From: Pyrenopolyporus hunteri
Taxonomy: Eukaryota > Ascomycota > Sordariomycetes > Xylariales > Hypoxylaceae
Assembly: GCA_902806595.1 (NCBI GenBank)
Contig: CADCXC010000005.1
Coordinates: 3,100,001 to 3,164,000, forward strand
Length of the DNA stretch: 64,000 nt
Direction of reading: 5' to 3'
The position numbers and the translations under genes are program-made. The notes beneath the pieces were generated by a model. The model saw nothing but the letters and a program-made list of their open reading frames with translations, was not told the DNA's origin and did no database searches. Below, one piece after another: positions 34,605 through 47,604 of the stretch. The stretch's first letter is position 1. The number at the start of each line of letters is the position of its first letter.

Positions 34605-36106
34605 GTATCAGCGACAGGGATGTCTACCCCTTCGCCTAGAAAGTGCCGTAATAGCCCTAGAGCACTCTTATCTCTATCGAGGCTCGTCAAATGTGTCTAC
34701 CTAGGTACCTAACCGCATAGGTTCCTACCTAGACAGCTTCAGACTCTAATTAAGAATAAAGAACTCGGTCCAGAAGCAAGTAAAACCACCCGTCCTCAAA
34801 CGGAACACGGCTCATTCAGAAAGATGCGCGGATGCTTTAGGCTGTTTCTCGGACTCGAGCGCGTCTTCGGACTAGTGGCGGGAATTACCATCGTCAACCT
34901 ATATACCCTATTCAGGTACGGTGGTGCTTGGTTTTTAGACGATAGGGGCTTCGGCCAGGCACACACTCCCGCTAGTCATATCCATTTAATGCAACGTTTC
35001 TGTTTCGGAAATCATTCATCCAGATTCGCGGGGACTCTTCTAATCAAATCTTCCAATTTAGTCTAGTCAGTTATCAGTCGATTTCTCCAGGAGAATAATG
35101 GAGTTTGCCTATCTGATAAACTTATATCCCGACACGTATTAACACGTACCGCCTATTCACCCTACCCCTATCGATGGCTAAAAGTTCACCCTCATACCAC
35201 CATACCATCTATTTCCGGCGTCAACTTAACTAGCCCTCAACTCTCCCAGTTCTACTTAGTTCTCAGAGGGACCTTAAGCCTCCCAAAGGGTTTTTGTGAA
35301 TAACTCCGTAGCCCCTTTCTTAATGGCATACCTTCAGGATCTCAACTCCATCGGGTGGATCTCTAGTCACCCCTCTCTATCGTCCTCTTTATCATTCATT
35401 TTCGACGATAAGGCATTATAATCTCACTTAGGTTAAGGACGGGCCCATACGAACTTCATCCACCTGTTGTCTGACCGTAGCACCTTCATCCCTCGTAGCT
35501 GGGGTTATCACCCGCGCCGCATTTGATATTGCTGTCGCCGTACACCTTGGCTACTGGGACTCGTGCTCTGGTAAACCCCAACCAATCAAATAGGTATCTA
35601 AGGTGTTTCATACCTAACAAACGAGCCATTAGTAGGAGTGGGCCGATGCCGACTCGTTGGGGTGACCGTTACGCGGCTTGAGTAACTTCTACTGTTCGGG
35701 TGACGGGAATCGCTCCGAGAATAATCGGGGGGCGAAGATGCCGTAGGACGGTGTACGATTAATCTAGCCGTAAGACCTTAGCTAATACTACCGAGGTATT
35801 AGGTAGACGTGAATAGAGAAGCGTGGCTCGAATCAAGAAGTAAGAGACGATGGTTGACACCATCAGTGCTCGGGTAAGGGTAAGGGTAAGGGTTAGGGTT
35901 GGGGTTAGGATCTGAAGTACAGGCCTTAGCTATTGTATGTCCCCAAAGTAGGTAATTATATTCATGATGATTCCTAAAAAGTGCTTTAATGCTCTAAAAC
36001 ATATACACGATAAACCTAGGCACTTAACAGTTATAGGCCTATCCGGTTGAGACAGTTTGGGAGGATTATTAGCAGTTATATACGACCTCTATAGGCTGAG
36101 GCAACC
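34605..36106. other. Gene-free intergenic stretch holding an interstitial telomeric repeat
   Basis: About 1.5 kb with no supportable gene. An 80-codon ORF at 34824-35066 has no recognisable features. The telomere-like repeat at 35872-35909 is listed separately. Confidence 0.5.
35872..35909 (+). repeat. Interstitial telomere-like repeat (TTAGGG-type)
   Basis: Six hexamers in register: GGGTAA three times, GGGTTA, GGGTTG, GGGTTA, then GG. TTAGGG is the telomere repeat of filamentous ascomycetes. The G-rich strand is the + strand, the polarity of a chromosome end lying to the right. Three units carry the same T-to-A change. Sequence continues normally on both sides, so this is internal. Confidence 0.85.
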
Positions 36107-38089
36107 CTAAAGTGCATATCTGAAACCCCTATTATCTAACTCAGTAACATCCCGCATCCCTTGCTCGATAGCTTCTTTTTCTTGCTCTTCCGAAAGCCCT
36201 GAGCCATCTATGAAAGCCTCCCGGTCCCGTTTCTTATTTACCGCCCACATGTAAATATAAAGAACGACGACCATTGCGGTCTTTACGGAGTAGCCGATAA
36301 GAATACTAGATAGAAAGGTTAGACTCCGCTCTTGAAGCTCTAGTACCAGAGACTTACGCGACATAAGCTGAGGTATAGAATGGCGCCTCCGCGTCGACGA
36401 AAGTCTGCGGCCCTATAATATTTCCGATGCAGTAACCCACGAATAGAAAAGCACCAGTAAGTTGTTTCTTCGTGTAGCCGGCCACGTTACTGCTGACCAT
36501 GGTTAGGCTGAGACTAAAACCCACCGACGAGAACGAGCACAGCCATAGCGCGACCAATCGTCCCCATCTATTATCCGTCCCATCAGGGCCAACCGGTAGC
36601 ACGACGAGGGCGGTGCTGCAGCCGACGCAGATCAAATTACTCGCGAGCATGACTATGCAGCGCATGTTGGGAAATCGGGAACTAATCCAACCCGAAAGGA
36701 GGAGCGAGAAAAATTGTACCGCGTTCCCCGGGATCTGGAGATACTGTGCTTCAAGCACGTCGAAACCGAATGTCTCTAAGATGATCGAGGTGAACTATGT
36801 CGACTGTTAGTATAGATCCTTATGTGTCGCTACAAAAATCCGGGGCCATACGCTCGATTGGGCGGCAATCGGAATCTGAGAGGCGATGGACATGACGAAC
36901 AGAATCCAGGTCTTTGGATCCGAGAGACACTGCCACATTTGGTAAGCCTTGAAGTGATGGTTCTTCACGCCTTGTTTATTCATGGCTACTCGTTCGACTG
37001 CGATGATCTTCTGTCTCTCGTCTAGGAATCCGGCCGTCAAGGGCAAGTCGGGCATGAAGATCAGGAATACTAAGCCCCAAGCCAAACTTATTGAGCCAAA
37101 TATCAGGAAAATATACATCCACGGCGCTAGGCCAGAGGTGATGTGGCCGATCTGTTACATGTTAACCCCTGATGCTGGTGGCCCAAGACTTACGCGCCAA
37201 CATAGAGCTTGGTTATGGAACGAGACAAGAAAAATAGCGAGACGAATAGCTATGACATACTGCGCACATGTTAAGGACGGCTAGTCTTAGTTCGGCTCAA
37301 TAAGAAACTAACCAGCGTAACCTAGTAGTCCGCCACAAATCCCAGCAATCCCATTCATGCTGTAGTAAGTCGTCAACCGCAAGGGCTGCTCGTCCTGGCG
37401 CCACCACATCGAAAGAACGAGCACGAAGCCCGGATTCACGGCCGCCTCGGAGCATCCCAGCAAGAAGCGGTTCACGGCCATTCCGGCGAAGTTCTTGCAC
37501 GCCGGGGTAACGATGGTGAGCATGCCCCAAACTGGGACTCCGTCAGCCGCATCGCAAAAACCTACCAGTGGAATAATGGGTGGGTAGGCGGTAATCACCT
37601 AAAGTAGACCCACCGATGAACTTCCCGACCGGAAGTCTTTGGAGAAGATAGCCGGCGGGCCATTGCGCTACCAGGTAGCCTGAGGGTAGATCCAACGGAG
37701 GTCAGTCACCGCCCGTTTATCTTTCGCTATTATCGAGGGCTCGTACCAAAGTAGAAGATTGACAAAGACCAGGAGTAATCTTGGCCGTGTAAACCCAGCC
37801 CTTCCCTCAACCCGAAGACGCTGGAAAAGTTGACGCTCGCCTTATCGAGGTACTGAAGTAAGTAAGTCCCCATCAGAAGCGGTAGAATGCGCCAATCGAT
37901 TTTCCGGAGGACCTCGCGTGCTTCCTCGGGATCGAGATGTGTGACATCTTGCCTTTGATAGAGGTCGTATGCGTCGTCGAAGTCCCTAGAGGATGCTAGT
38001 GATGGCTCTTCTGCCCGGGAGAGAACCGGGTCGGGGAAATGCTCCGTGCCATTTGGGAGAGGTTTGGCCGTTGGGCTCTTCTCATCCAT
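36107..38089 (-). CDS. MFS transporter, anion:cation symporter (Dal5/allantoate permease) family
   Basis: Minus-strand exons: 38089-37747, 37679-37599, 37531-37313, 37151-36852, 36794-36358 and 36305-36107. They read LPLLMGTYLLQYLDKASVNF, YLVAQWPAGYLLQRLPVGKF, NRFLLGCSEAAVNPGFVLVL, SDPKTWILFVMSIASQIP, FGFDVLEAQYLQIPGNAVQF, SRFPNMRC and NIIGPQTF, the canonical Dal5-family order, ending in an acidic tail. The intron before the fifth exon has a perfect ACTAAC branch. The join between 37313 and 37151 is odd: no single canonical intron keeps the frame. A 20-nt micro-exon at 37280-37261 would do so, giving 532 residues, and inserts seven residues in a membrane helix. The gene is either micro-exonic there or damaged. 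The family imports organic anions such as allantoate, nicotinate or pantothenate. Confidence 0.8.
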
Positions 38090-39305
38090 GCTACTCTCCG
38101 GGACTAACTAAAGGAACTAGCTAAAGGAAGAGAGACTATGGGCTAGGAGGTGCTTCGTTGAAGAGGGCTAGTAGAATAATATATTCCATCTGGTATCCCG
38201 TTCTTTCGCATGCCCGCTCATTATTCTGAGTAGTTATGAATCAAACCCCCTCTTTGGTCTACGATGTTACCCTGTGGTTGATAATATAACAGGGTCCCGT
38301 ATGTAAGTGTTATCTTAGGTAAGATGTGCCCTGGGGCGAGTATAAGACGGAAATAGACATATACTATGCGGGGGAAGCTGTATGGAGGTCGGTATTATAT
38401 GTCTTGTTTGGTGGATGTAAGTATCGGTAGATAGTTGAATGTATTGCTATGTTGGGAAGATGGTATACGATAACTCTCTGCGAGCTATGTTGAAGCGGAT
38501 TTCGAAACGACGTCTCTATGGACGCGGTCCCCTAACGTATCCGAATCGCCATATAGACAATATAGAGGTAAGGGTTATTGTTAGACTATCTTGCGAGTAT
38601 CTAAGATAGAGGAAGGGGTCCTTAAGGCTCCTATGATATCGACCGTGTCCCGCCCCAGAGTAAGGGCGACTTGGGGGAGATTTACCGGCGAATATCATGT
38701 CTAACTCTGGGAATAGTCCCGATACGTCTGGCCCAATTGTAGGCGCTCGTCTTTCTCAACCTCCAAGGGAATTTCTCCAACCTAAAGCGTCTATGAATAG
38801 TATGAAAGGCGGGATGGTTCTCTTGTTGAATTAATACCCTCTGGAATAATAGTCTATTATATCGGAGACGTGGCATAAGTAGCTCCGCCTTGAGAGGACA
38901 AATCGTGTGGTGGATAGGGGCCTACTGAGAGGTTCACTATACGGACTTTCTGAAGGTTAGAGGGGTTTAGAATCGCATGTTATAACTAGTCATTCCTTGG
39001 ATTTAGTTAATATCTACACCACAAGGTATTATAAAGAAAATCGATGCGGAGGTTGAATTTAGGTAAGGTTGATGTTGAAGTCGAAGTTGAAGTTGAAGTG
39101 ATCGTGTCTAGCATCTTTGGCCCACCCCGCTTTTATGGTTGGTGGTACGTACCTACGGTACATTGCATAGTACCTGCGTATCAGAGACTACGAAGCTCGG
39201 GCCACCTTGATCAATGCGATCCCCTCCAAAAAGATGCAAAAGGGAATTTCCCGTGTCGAGCTCACCTTTACAAACTCTCAGTACGGGCCAAAAAAAGTTC
39301 GCGAG
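38090..39305. other. Bidirectional intergenic region
   Basis: Between the Dal5-type transporter (-) and uL15m (+). No gene seen. A short run of GTTGAAGTC/GTTGAA repeats lies at 39069-39099. Confidence 0.5.
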
Positions 39306-40269
39306 ATGCCTCCACGAATACCCACCCGGCTCGCTGCGCAATGCTGCAGGGCATCGGCCAAGCAGCCTAGCCATTCGTCCCTCGTGGGCTTGTTCAATGC
39401 GCTCTCAATCCAGTCCCGGAGCGCTTCCATCCTTGCGAACCTGTCCGACAACCCAGGCGCTCATCAGAAACGTATTCGTGTCGGTCGTGGTCCGTCTTCG
39501 GGAAAGGGTAAGACGTCTGGGAGGGGTCACAAGGGTCAGAAGCAGCATGGAAAAGTCAAGCCGTGGTTCCAGGGTGGCCAGACACCTCTGGTCGTCCAGA
39601 GGGGAACGCTTGGTTTCGAGAATCTGTACGGCTGAATCGCCTCTCGTTGCTCTTCAAATCGGTGCCCGGGACTAATTATTCGGCAGTCATGCGCCTGTCA
39701 TGTCCGAGATCAACATTGACAAGCTTCAACAATGGATCGACGACGGCCGGATCGACGCTACGAAACGGATCACGCCGAAAGAGCTGATCCAGTCCAATCT
39801 TGTTGGAACAATCAAGGACGGGATTAAGCTACTAGCTAGGGGGGGTGATTCGCTGAAGCAACCGATCGATATCGTCGTCTCCCGCGCTTCAGCCTCGGCC
39901 ATAGATGCGGTTGAGAGAGTGGGAGGAAAGATCATGACACGATACTATACTAAACAGTCCATAAAGCGATTGGTAGAGGGCAAGAGTTTCCACACCGACA
40001 AGGCTTTGCCAACCGGGCCGGAGCATGTGGAACCGGTCTTGCAAGAGGTCCGACAGAAGGGGTTCTTTTACAGGCTGCCAGACCCGACGTCTCGTTGGGA
40101 TATCGAATATTACCGAGACCCCGCGCACCGAGGCTACCTAAGCCACACGTTGAAGCCGGGCGAGTCGCCCAGTTTGTACTTCAAGGTGCCGCCGGCGCAA
40201 ATCTCGAAGAGCCAGAAGAAGCAGAAGGGAGACAAGCCGGAGGAGACGAAGCTCTGGGACAAGCTGTAA
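39306..40269 (+). CDS. Mitochondrial large-subunit ribosomal protein uL15m
   Basis: Two exons, 39306-39625 and 39687-40269, join to 300 residues; the junction reads [20 protein letters not shown]. The intron has GACTAAT as branch and CGGCAG as acceptor. The start [20 protein letters not shown] is an Arg/Ala-rich mitochondrial presequence, followed by the uL15 N-terminal block [28 protein letters not shown] and FQGGQTPL. The central [20 protein letters not shown] is the uL15 C-terminal fold, and the ~100-residue extension with Lys-rich end is typical of fungal mitoribosomal versions (yeast MrpL10). It is a structural protein of the mitochondrial 54S subunit. The frame is open further upstream to 39207, but the presequence fits the internal start. 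Confidence 0.9.
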
Positions 40270-40639
40270 TAGTGTACCCGTCGAATCTGCAGAATGTATC
40301 ATATTCCATACCGCAACTCCAGGTATATATAAGGTGACCCGGCTAAAAAGTGGTACATATTATTATTGCGTATACCCGCAGACCCTCTTACCAGCCATTC
40401 GGAAATCAAGGACCAGTGAAACTGCATACTCTTTTTGTCCCTTTGGCTCGAGATGGAGTATGATGAGGGAATGTTCTGAGTGATTTACTAATGACCTGGC
40501 CGGGCGTGGAAGTATAGATGTTCTTATGCCGTGTCTTTATGGCTGTAAGTAGGTAAGTAATCCGTACATGTAGAAGGGGATCCATTATTTACATGTAGGT
40601 ACATACCCATTTATAGGTTAGACGAAGTCTTAGAAACCG
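40270..40639. other. Transition from genic DNA to the AT-rich block
   Basis: Normal composition 3' of uL15m with a few TACATGTAGGTAC words near 40592. From about 40640 the sequence turns almost pure A+T. Confidence 0.5.
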
Positions 40640-42419
40640 TTAAACCGCCATTCATTTTTATTTTACCGTACTATTTAACATATAATACGATATACCATAT
40701 TTTTAACTATTAAAATTACATATATAATTTAACGTATATTTTTATTTAATTATATAATATTAAAAAATATTAATTAAATTAAATATTTATTTAAATATTT
40801 AAATAAAATAATAAAAATTATTAATTAATTATTATTAAAAATAATTTTATATATTTTATAAATTTATAACGTAATTAAATTTAAACTTTACGATTTAACG
40901 TACGCGATATATTATCGAAAAGGAAAAAAATAAAAAAAAAATAAAAATATTTTATTATTTAATATAATTATAAAAAAATTTAATTCGTTTTTTTTATTAA
41001 ATAATTTATCGTTTTTAATTAATAATTTATTATTTTCGATTAATAATATATTATTTTTAATTATTAATTTAATATTTTTAATTAACGAATTAATTTTATC
41101 GATATATAATATCGAAATTAATAAATTTAAATATTTAAATATAAATATTTTTAAAAAAGTTATATTATAAATTTTTTTATATAATTAAATTATTTTAAAA
41201 ATTAAAATTTTTTATTTAAATTATAAATATAATTATGGTTTATTATTATATTTCGACGATTTAAACGACGGAAATATTTTATATTATTTAATATATTATA
41301 TTTATTATATTATAATTAAAAATTATTAATATAACGATAAAAAATTAAAGGAAAATATTTTTTCGAATAATTTATATTTATTTAAAAATTAAAAAAAGAA
41401 TAATTATATTAATTCGATTAAAAATAATTTAATTTTACGAAATAAAAAATATTTTTTTTAAGTGTTTAAATCGTTCAAATCGTTAAAAAAATTTTCATTA
41501 TTAAAAAAATTTCGAAAAGTAATTTAAAAAATTTTTTTATTATTTTTATTTATATAATTAAAAATATAAATTTAAAGAAATATCGAATGTATATATATAT
41601 TTTTTATCATTATATTTCTTTTTATTAATAATTATTTTAATAAATTTTAACGAATATAATTATTTAATTATTATATTTTTTAAAAATTAAATATATTCGA
41701 AAAAAAATAAATTATTAAAGGTATTTAAGTTTTTTAAAACGTTTAAATTTTTTTACGAATAATAAAAATTTATAAATTATTATTTAATCGAAAACGTTTA
41801 TTTCGTTAATAAATATTACGTATTTTTTTACGAGAAAAAAATTAAACGTTAATTTATATAAAACGATATACGTTTATATATATTAAATTAAATAAATTAT
41901 AATTTTAATCGAAATAAATAATATAATAAAATTTTTTTTCGTTATAATTTATATTATATTTACGATTTAAAGATATTTTTTATATTTTTAAAACGTATAA
42001 CGTTTATAAATTATAATAATTTTTAATACGTATTTTATATTTATATTATATAAAAACCATCCGATAATAATTATATTAATTAAAAATATTTCGTTAATTA
42101 TTATAATTAATAGTTAAATCTTTTTTATAATATTTTTTTCGCGTATTATTTAATTCGATTTACTTAAAATTTTTTTAATATTTATCGTATATTAATTTTA
42201 TATAAAAATATATTAAAACCTTTTAAAATATATAATATTATTTCGAAAAAATATAAATATATTTATAAAATTAAAAAGATATTAATATTTTTTATTAATA
42301 ATAAATATTAAATACGATTAAATAAAAATATTAAACCGTTTAAATTTAAATCGTAATTTAAATTATTATTTAATAAAAAACGTAAATTAAATAATTTAAG
42401 AAATAATATTAATAAATAA

Positions 42420-42550
42420 CGAAGTAACGACGAAAAAAACGACGAAAAAAACAACGAAAAAAATAATAAAAATGGTAATAAAAATGGTAATAAAAATAAT
42501 AACGATAATAATAATATAAAAAATAATAAAAATGATAATAAAAATAATAA
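42420..42550. repeat. Short tandem repeats in the AT block
   Basis: Consecutive ACGACGAAAAAA-like 12-mers followed by AAAAATGGTAAT units and AATAATAAAAAT variants. They look like the RIP-degraded remains of a repetitive Lys/Asn- or Asp/Glu-coding stretch or a minisatellite. No function implied. Confidence 0.5.
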
Positions 42551-42618
42551 TTAATTTAATAATAAAATTAATAACGTAAATATTTTCGATATTAACGATA
42601 TTTTAAAAAAATATCGAA

Positions 42619-42840
42619 TTTTTATAAATTTAATTTATTATAAATTAAAATTCGAAAAATATAAAAATCGATTCGATTTTAATAATAACGAATATATTAA
42701 TAATAATTTCGATATTAATTATTTTTTAAAAAAAAATTAAATTTTTATAAATTTAATTTATTATAAATTAAAATTTAAAAAATGTAAAAATTTAATTAAT
42801 TTTAATAATAATTACGGAAAAAAACGTATTCGAAACGATA
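42619..42840. repeat. Degenerate direct duplication, 123-bp spacing
   Basis: The word TTTTTATAAATTTAATTTAT at 42619 recurs at 42742 with similar flanking sequence on both sides. This is a tandem duplication of about 123 bp in which the two copies have diverged mainly by C-to-T and G-to-A type differences (CGA versus TAA). Confidence 0.6.
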
Positions 42841-44635
42841 ATTTTATTTTCGTTAATAAAATTAAATTTATAAAAAAATTATCGTTTCGTAATTTTATTA
42901 ATTCGATATAATTATTAAAATCGAATTTATTTATATTTATTTTTATTATTAAAAATAATTATATAAACGTAATTAACGTTTATAAAAATAATAGGTATTT
43001 TATTAAATATATATTCGAATTTAAATTTTAAATTTCGAAAAGTAATTTAAATATTCGATTTTATTATATTAATTAATTACGTATTATAAAATATAATTAA
43101 TAAAAAATTTTTATAATAATTATATATTAAAAATTAAATAAACGATTTATAATGGTAAAAAAAAATATTATTATTTATAAATTATTTAATAATTTTTTTT
43201 TTTTAATTTATCGTTAATAATTTTTAAAGTTTATTAATAAAAAACGTAAAAATTATAAAAAAAATATTTAAATTTAAATTAATATACGTATTTAATTATA
43301 TTTTTATATATTTAAAATTATAAATAAATTAAATAATTATTTAATTTAATTAATAATTATCGAAATTTATTTATTTTATTATTTTCGTTTAATGTAAAAT
43401 TAAAAGTTTCGAAAAAAAAAAAAAAACGAAAATATTATTATTATTTTAAACATTATAATCGAAATATTACGATTTATATTACGTCGTTAAATTTAAATTT
43501 AAAATAATAATAAATATTTTTTTTTAATAAAATTAAAATAAAATTATATTATTTAATATAAATTTAATTAATAACGTTTTTTTTAAAGAAAAAAAATACT
43601 TTTATTATTAAAATTAATTATAAATAACGTCGTATTTATTATTAAATTTTTTTTTATTAAAGTTAATTAACGTTAAATTAAAAAAAATATAATATTATAT
43701 TTAAAATTTTTATAATTAATAAAAGTTAATTTATAAAAAATAATATTAATTTATAAAATTATATAATTATAATATAATCGAATTAAAAATTAAATAATAA
43801 ATCTTTTTAAATGAAAAAATTATTTATAATATAAATAATTTTTTATATTATTTATCGATCGAATCGTTTTTTTATAAAAAAAAATATTAAAATATAATAA
43901 TTAATATATTATATTTTAAAATAATATAAATATACGATTATAAAATTAAATATTACGTAATAATATTTATTAAATATATTTTTATTAAAAATTAATAAAT
44001 ATTATTATAAAAAAATAAATTAAAAAAAAATAAATAAACGACGCGTTTAAATAATTAATTAATTAATTAACGTTTATTTAATATAATTTATGTTTTTTTA
44101 TTAAACGTATAATATAATTTATAAAGTTAAAATTTACGACGTAATTATTTTAAAATTTAAATAAATTCGTTTAATTTTTTTAAAAAAAAAATTAAATTTA
44201 AAATAAATTTTTAATAATTTCGAAATATATTTTAAAAATAATTATTATTATAATTATATATATTATAAATTTAAAAATATAAAATTTAATTTATTATATT
44301 TTAATATTTTTTTTTTATAAAAATTAATTAAATTAATAAATAATAAATATTACGATTTAATATAATTAATTTAATTTTATTAAATAATTAATTATTAAAT
44401 AAATAAAAAATTATAATATAACGTAAAATATTAAAAATTAAAAATAAAATTTCGTTAATATTATAAAAAAAAAAATTAAATTATAATTTAAAAAATTATA
44501 ATTTTATATTTAAATTTTAATGGTATATTTAATCGAAAATTCGATATTAATTATTTAATAAAATTAAACTTATTATATCAAATTATAATAAATTATTAAT
44601 TAATAATCGAAAAGTTATTATATAATTATAAATAA

Positions 44636-44847
44636 TAGTTAATTAATTTATATACGTATTATTTTATAATATATATTTTAAAAAGAAAAAGTATTTATGT
44701 ATTTTTATTTATATAAAAAAGATTTTTTTTACGGTTTTTTTATTAAATATTTTTTTTTTTAAATAATTTATATAATATTAATTTTATTTTATTACGATTG
44801 TTTTTATTATTATTTTTTTATTTTATTTACGTATATATTTATTAATA
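44636..44847 (+). repeat. Left LTR
   Basis: Direct-repeat partner of 51357-51568. This copy is more heavily converted to TpA than the right one (for example TACGG here where the right copy keeps CCCACGG). Confidence 0.6.
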
Positions 44848-47604
44848 TTAATTAATGTTATTAAAATTAATAATATAAATTAATAAAATTAAAAAAGTTA
44901 TTATTATAATAATATAAAAGATTTTTATTATAATAATATACGCGATAATAATATTTTTTTTTTTATACGATATTTTTTTATTTATATTAAAATATCGTTT
45001 TATTATATTAAATTTTTTTAAATTTATAATATTTATTATATCGTAAAAAGTTAAAAATTCGATTTAAACGTAAATTTACGAAAAAAAATTTAACTTTATT
45101 AAATAAAAAAATATAAATAAATTTAAAATTTTAATTAAATATATTTCCGATTATTTAATTATTTTAATTTTTTTTATTAAATATTTTAATTTTATAATAA
45201 TAAAATGGAAAAAAATAAACTCGTAAATTATTATTTTTTAATAAAAAATAACGTAGATATTAATTATATTAATAAATTTAAACGTAATAAATAAAAGTAA
45301 ATTATATATTTATATAATTAAAAAAATTATAAAAAAATTTTAAAAACGTTTTAAAAATTTCACTTTAAATGATTTTTAAATTATATTATATTAATTACGT
45401 TTAACTTTAAAAATTATATTAATATAAAAAAGTATTTATATAAATAAAAATAATATTAATATTATTAAATTTTTAATAAACTTTTTATTATTATATAAAT
45501 TATCGAAGTAAAATAATAATAAATTAATAAAAGTAAAATAAAAATAATTTAATGCGTTAATATAAAATATGTTTATATATCGAATCGAAAAAAATATAAT
45601 TTATTTAAAATTATTTACATCGATATATATACACGTTACGATATAATAATAATTACGATTTTTCGCCCTTTAAACGTTTAATTAATTAATCGAATATAAA
45701 AATTCGAATTTAATAATATTTATTATATCGATAAAATTACCGTTAATATCGTTTCGACGATATTATAAATTATTTTCGTAATATACGTATTTATTTTTTA
45801 TTATTTTTAATAATTTATTATTTATATTTTATATTTTACCGTTTTTTTTATTATAATTTTTTATAATATAATTTTTTTAATAATTAATATTTAAATTTCC
45901 GTCATTAATTTCGTTTAACTTTTAAAATAATTAAAATAACTTACGTAATTAATCGAAGTTTTAAATATTTAATATATTTATTTTTTTTATTTCTATTTTA
46001 TAAAAAGTAATTATATTTTTTTAAATTATTATAATTAATTAATATTTTATTATATCGATATATATCGAATTAAAATATAATTAACGATATATTTTTAATT
46101 TTTAACGAAAAAAATAACCTTAATTTTTATTATCGAAAAATGTTTATAAATTTTTTAAATTATTATCGAATGGTTTATATATAATATCGACGGTTTTATT
46201 AAATATCGTATTAAAAAAAAAAAGTTATTATATCGAAAATTACGGTTTTTTTTTTAAATAATTTAATAACTTTTATTAATTAAATCGATTTTAATATTTA
46301 TATTTATCGAAAATTAATAAAATAATATTTATTATAACGTTTTTTTTATTCGAGTTTTTAATAAAATATACCTTTTTATTATCGTTAATTATTTTAAAAA
46401 AATTTAAAATAATAAAAATAATTATATTAAAAAATTTTATAACGTTTTAAAAAATAAATTTCATTTTTTTTTAAACGTATATTATACGATTAAAATTTAT
46501 TAAATTTAATTTTATGTCGTATTTTCCATTATTTTTATTAAATAAACGACTATTTATTTTTTATATAATATACCTTATTATTAATATTTTACGAATATAT
46601 ATTTTACTATAAAACGATATTTTAATACGAAGTAAAATAAAATTTAATATTATTATAATTAAACTTTAATTATTTTTTTTAATATTAAAATCGAAAAAAA
46701 AAACGAAGAAAAATCCGACCTTAAAATGTTATAAATTATATTAAATAAATTAATATTATATTAATATACTTTTAAAAAAAAATTTAAAAATAAATAATAA
46801 TTTATTATAATTACGTAACGTATTATTTATAACGTATTTTAATTATAATATACCCTATTTATTTTATTATATTAATTTAAAAAGTTAATTAATAAATTTC
46901 GCGTATTAATTAACATTTTTAAAAATATTAAAAAAATACATTAATTTATAATTAATAATAATAACGACGAAAATTTTAACCAATTTTATATTAAATAAAA
47001 ATATTATTATAATAATAAAAATAATTAATATTAATCGAAAAAAACGACTTAAATTTAAAAACGTTATTATTAAATATATATAAAAAAAAATATTAATTTA
47101 TTAAACATTTCGAAAAAAAATAAAAAAAAATTAAAAAACGTTAATAAATTTAAAAAATTAAAAATAAAAGTAAATATATTATATTTTTAATAAATTATAA
47201 AAATATTAAATAAAAAAACTTAAAATCGAAAAATAATAACTAAAATATCGTTATTTTTAATATAAAAAAAATCGACCTTTAATATTAATTAACTATAATA
47301 TATTTAATAAATTAAATATATTAATATTAAATTATTTTTTATTACTTTTTTATTAATAAATTAAAAAATAATATTATATTTATTTTAAATCGATATATTA
47401 AAAATATTTTTTAAAATATTATTTTTAATATCGACGTAATTAAAATATCTATTATAAAAAAAAATTAATATTAAATTTTTATAAAAAATTTTCTCGATCG
47501 AAATTTTAAAACAAATAATAACCGAGCCGATAAAATTAATATTAAATTTAAAGACGAATTTTTAATCGAATTATTAAAAACGATTATAATTAATGTTTTA
47601 TTTA

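Noticed and set aside
34824..35066. 80-codon ORF with a hydrophobic stretch
   Set aside because: No family resemblance, no leader or intron evidence; likely chance.
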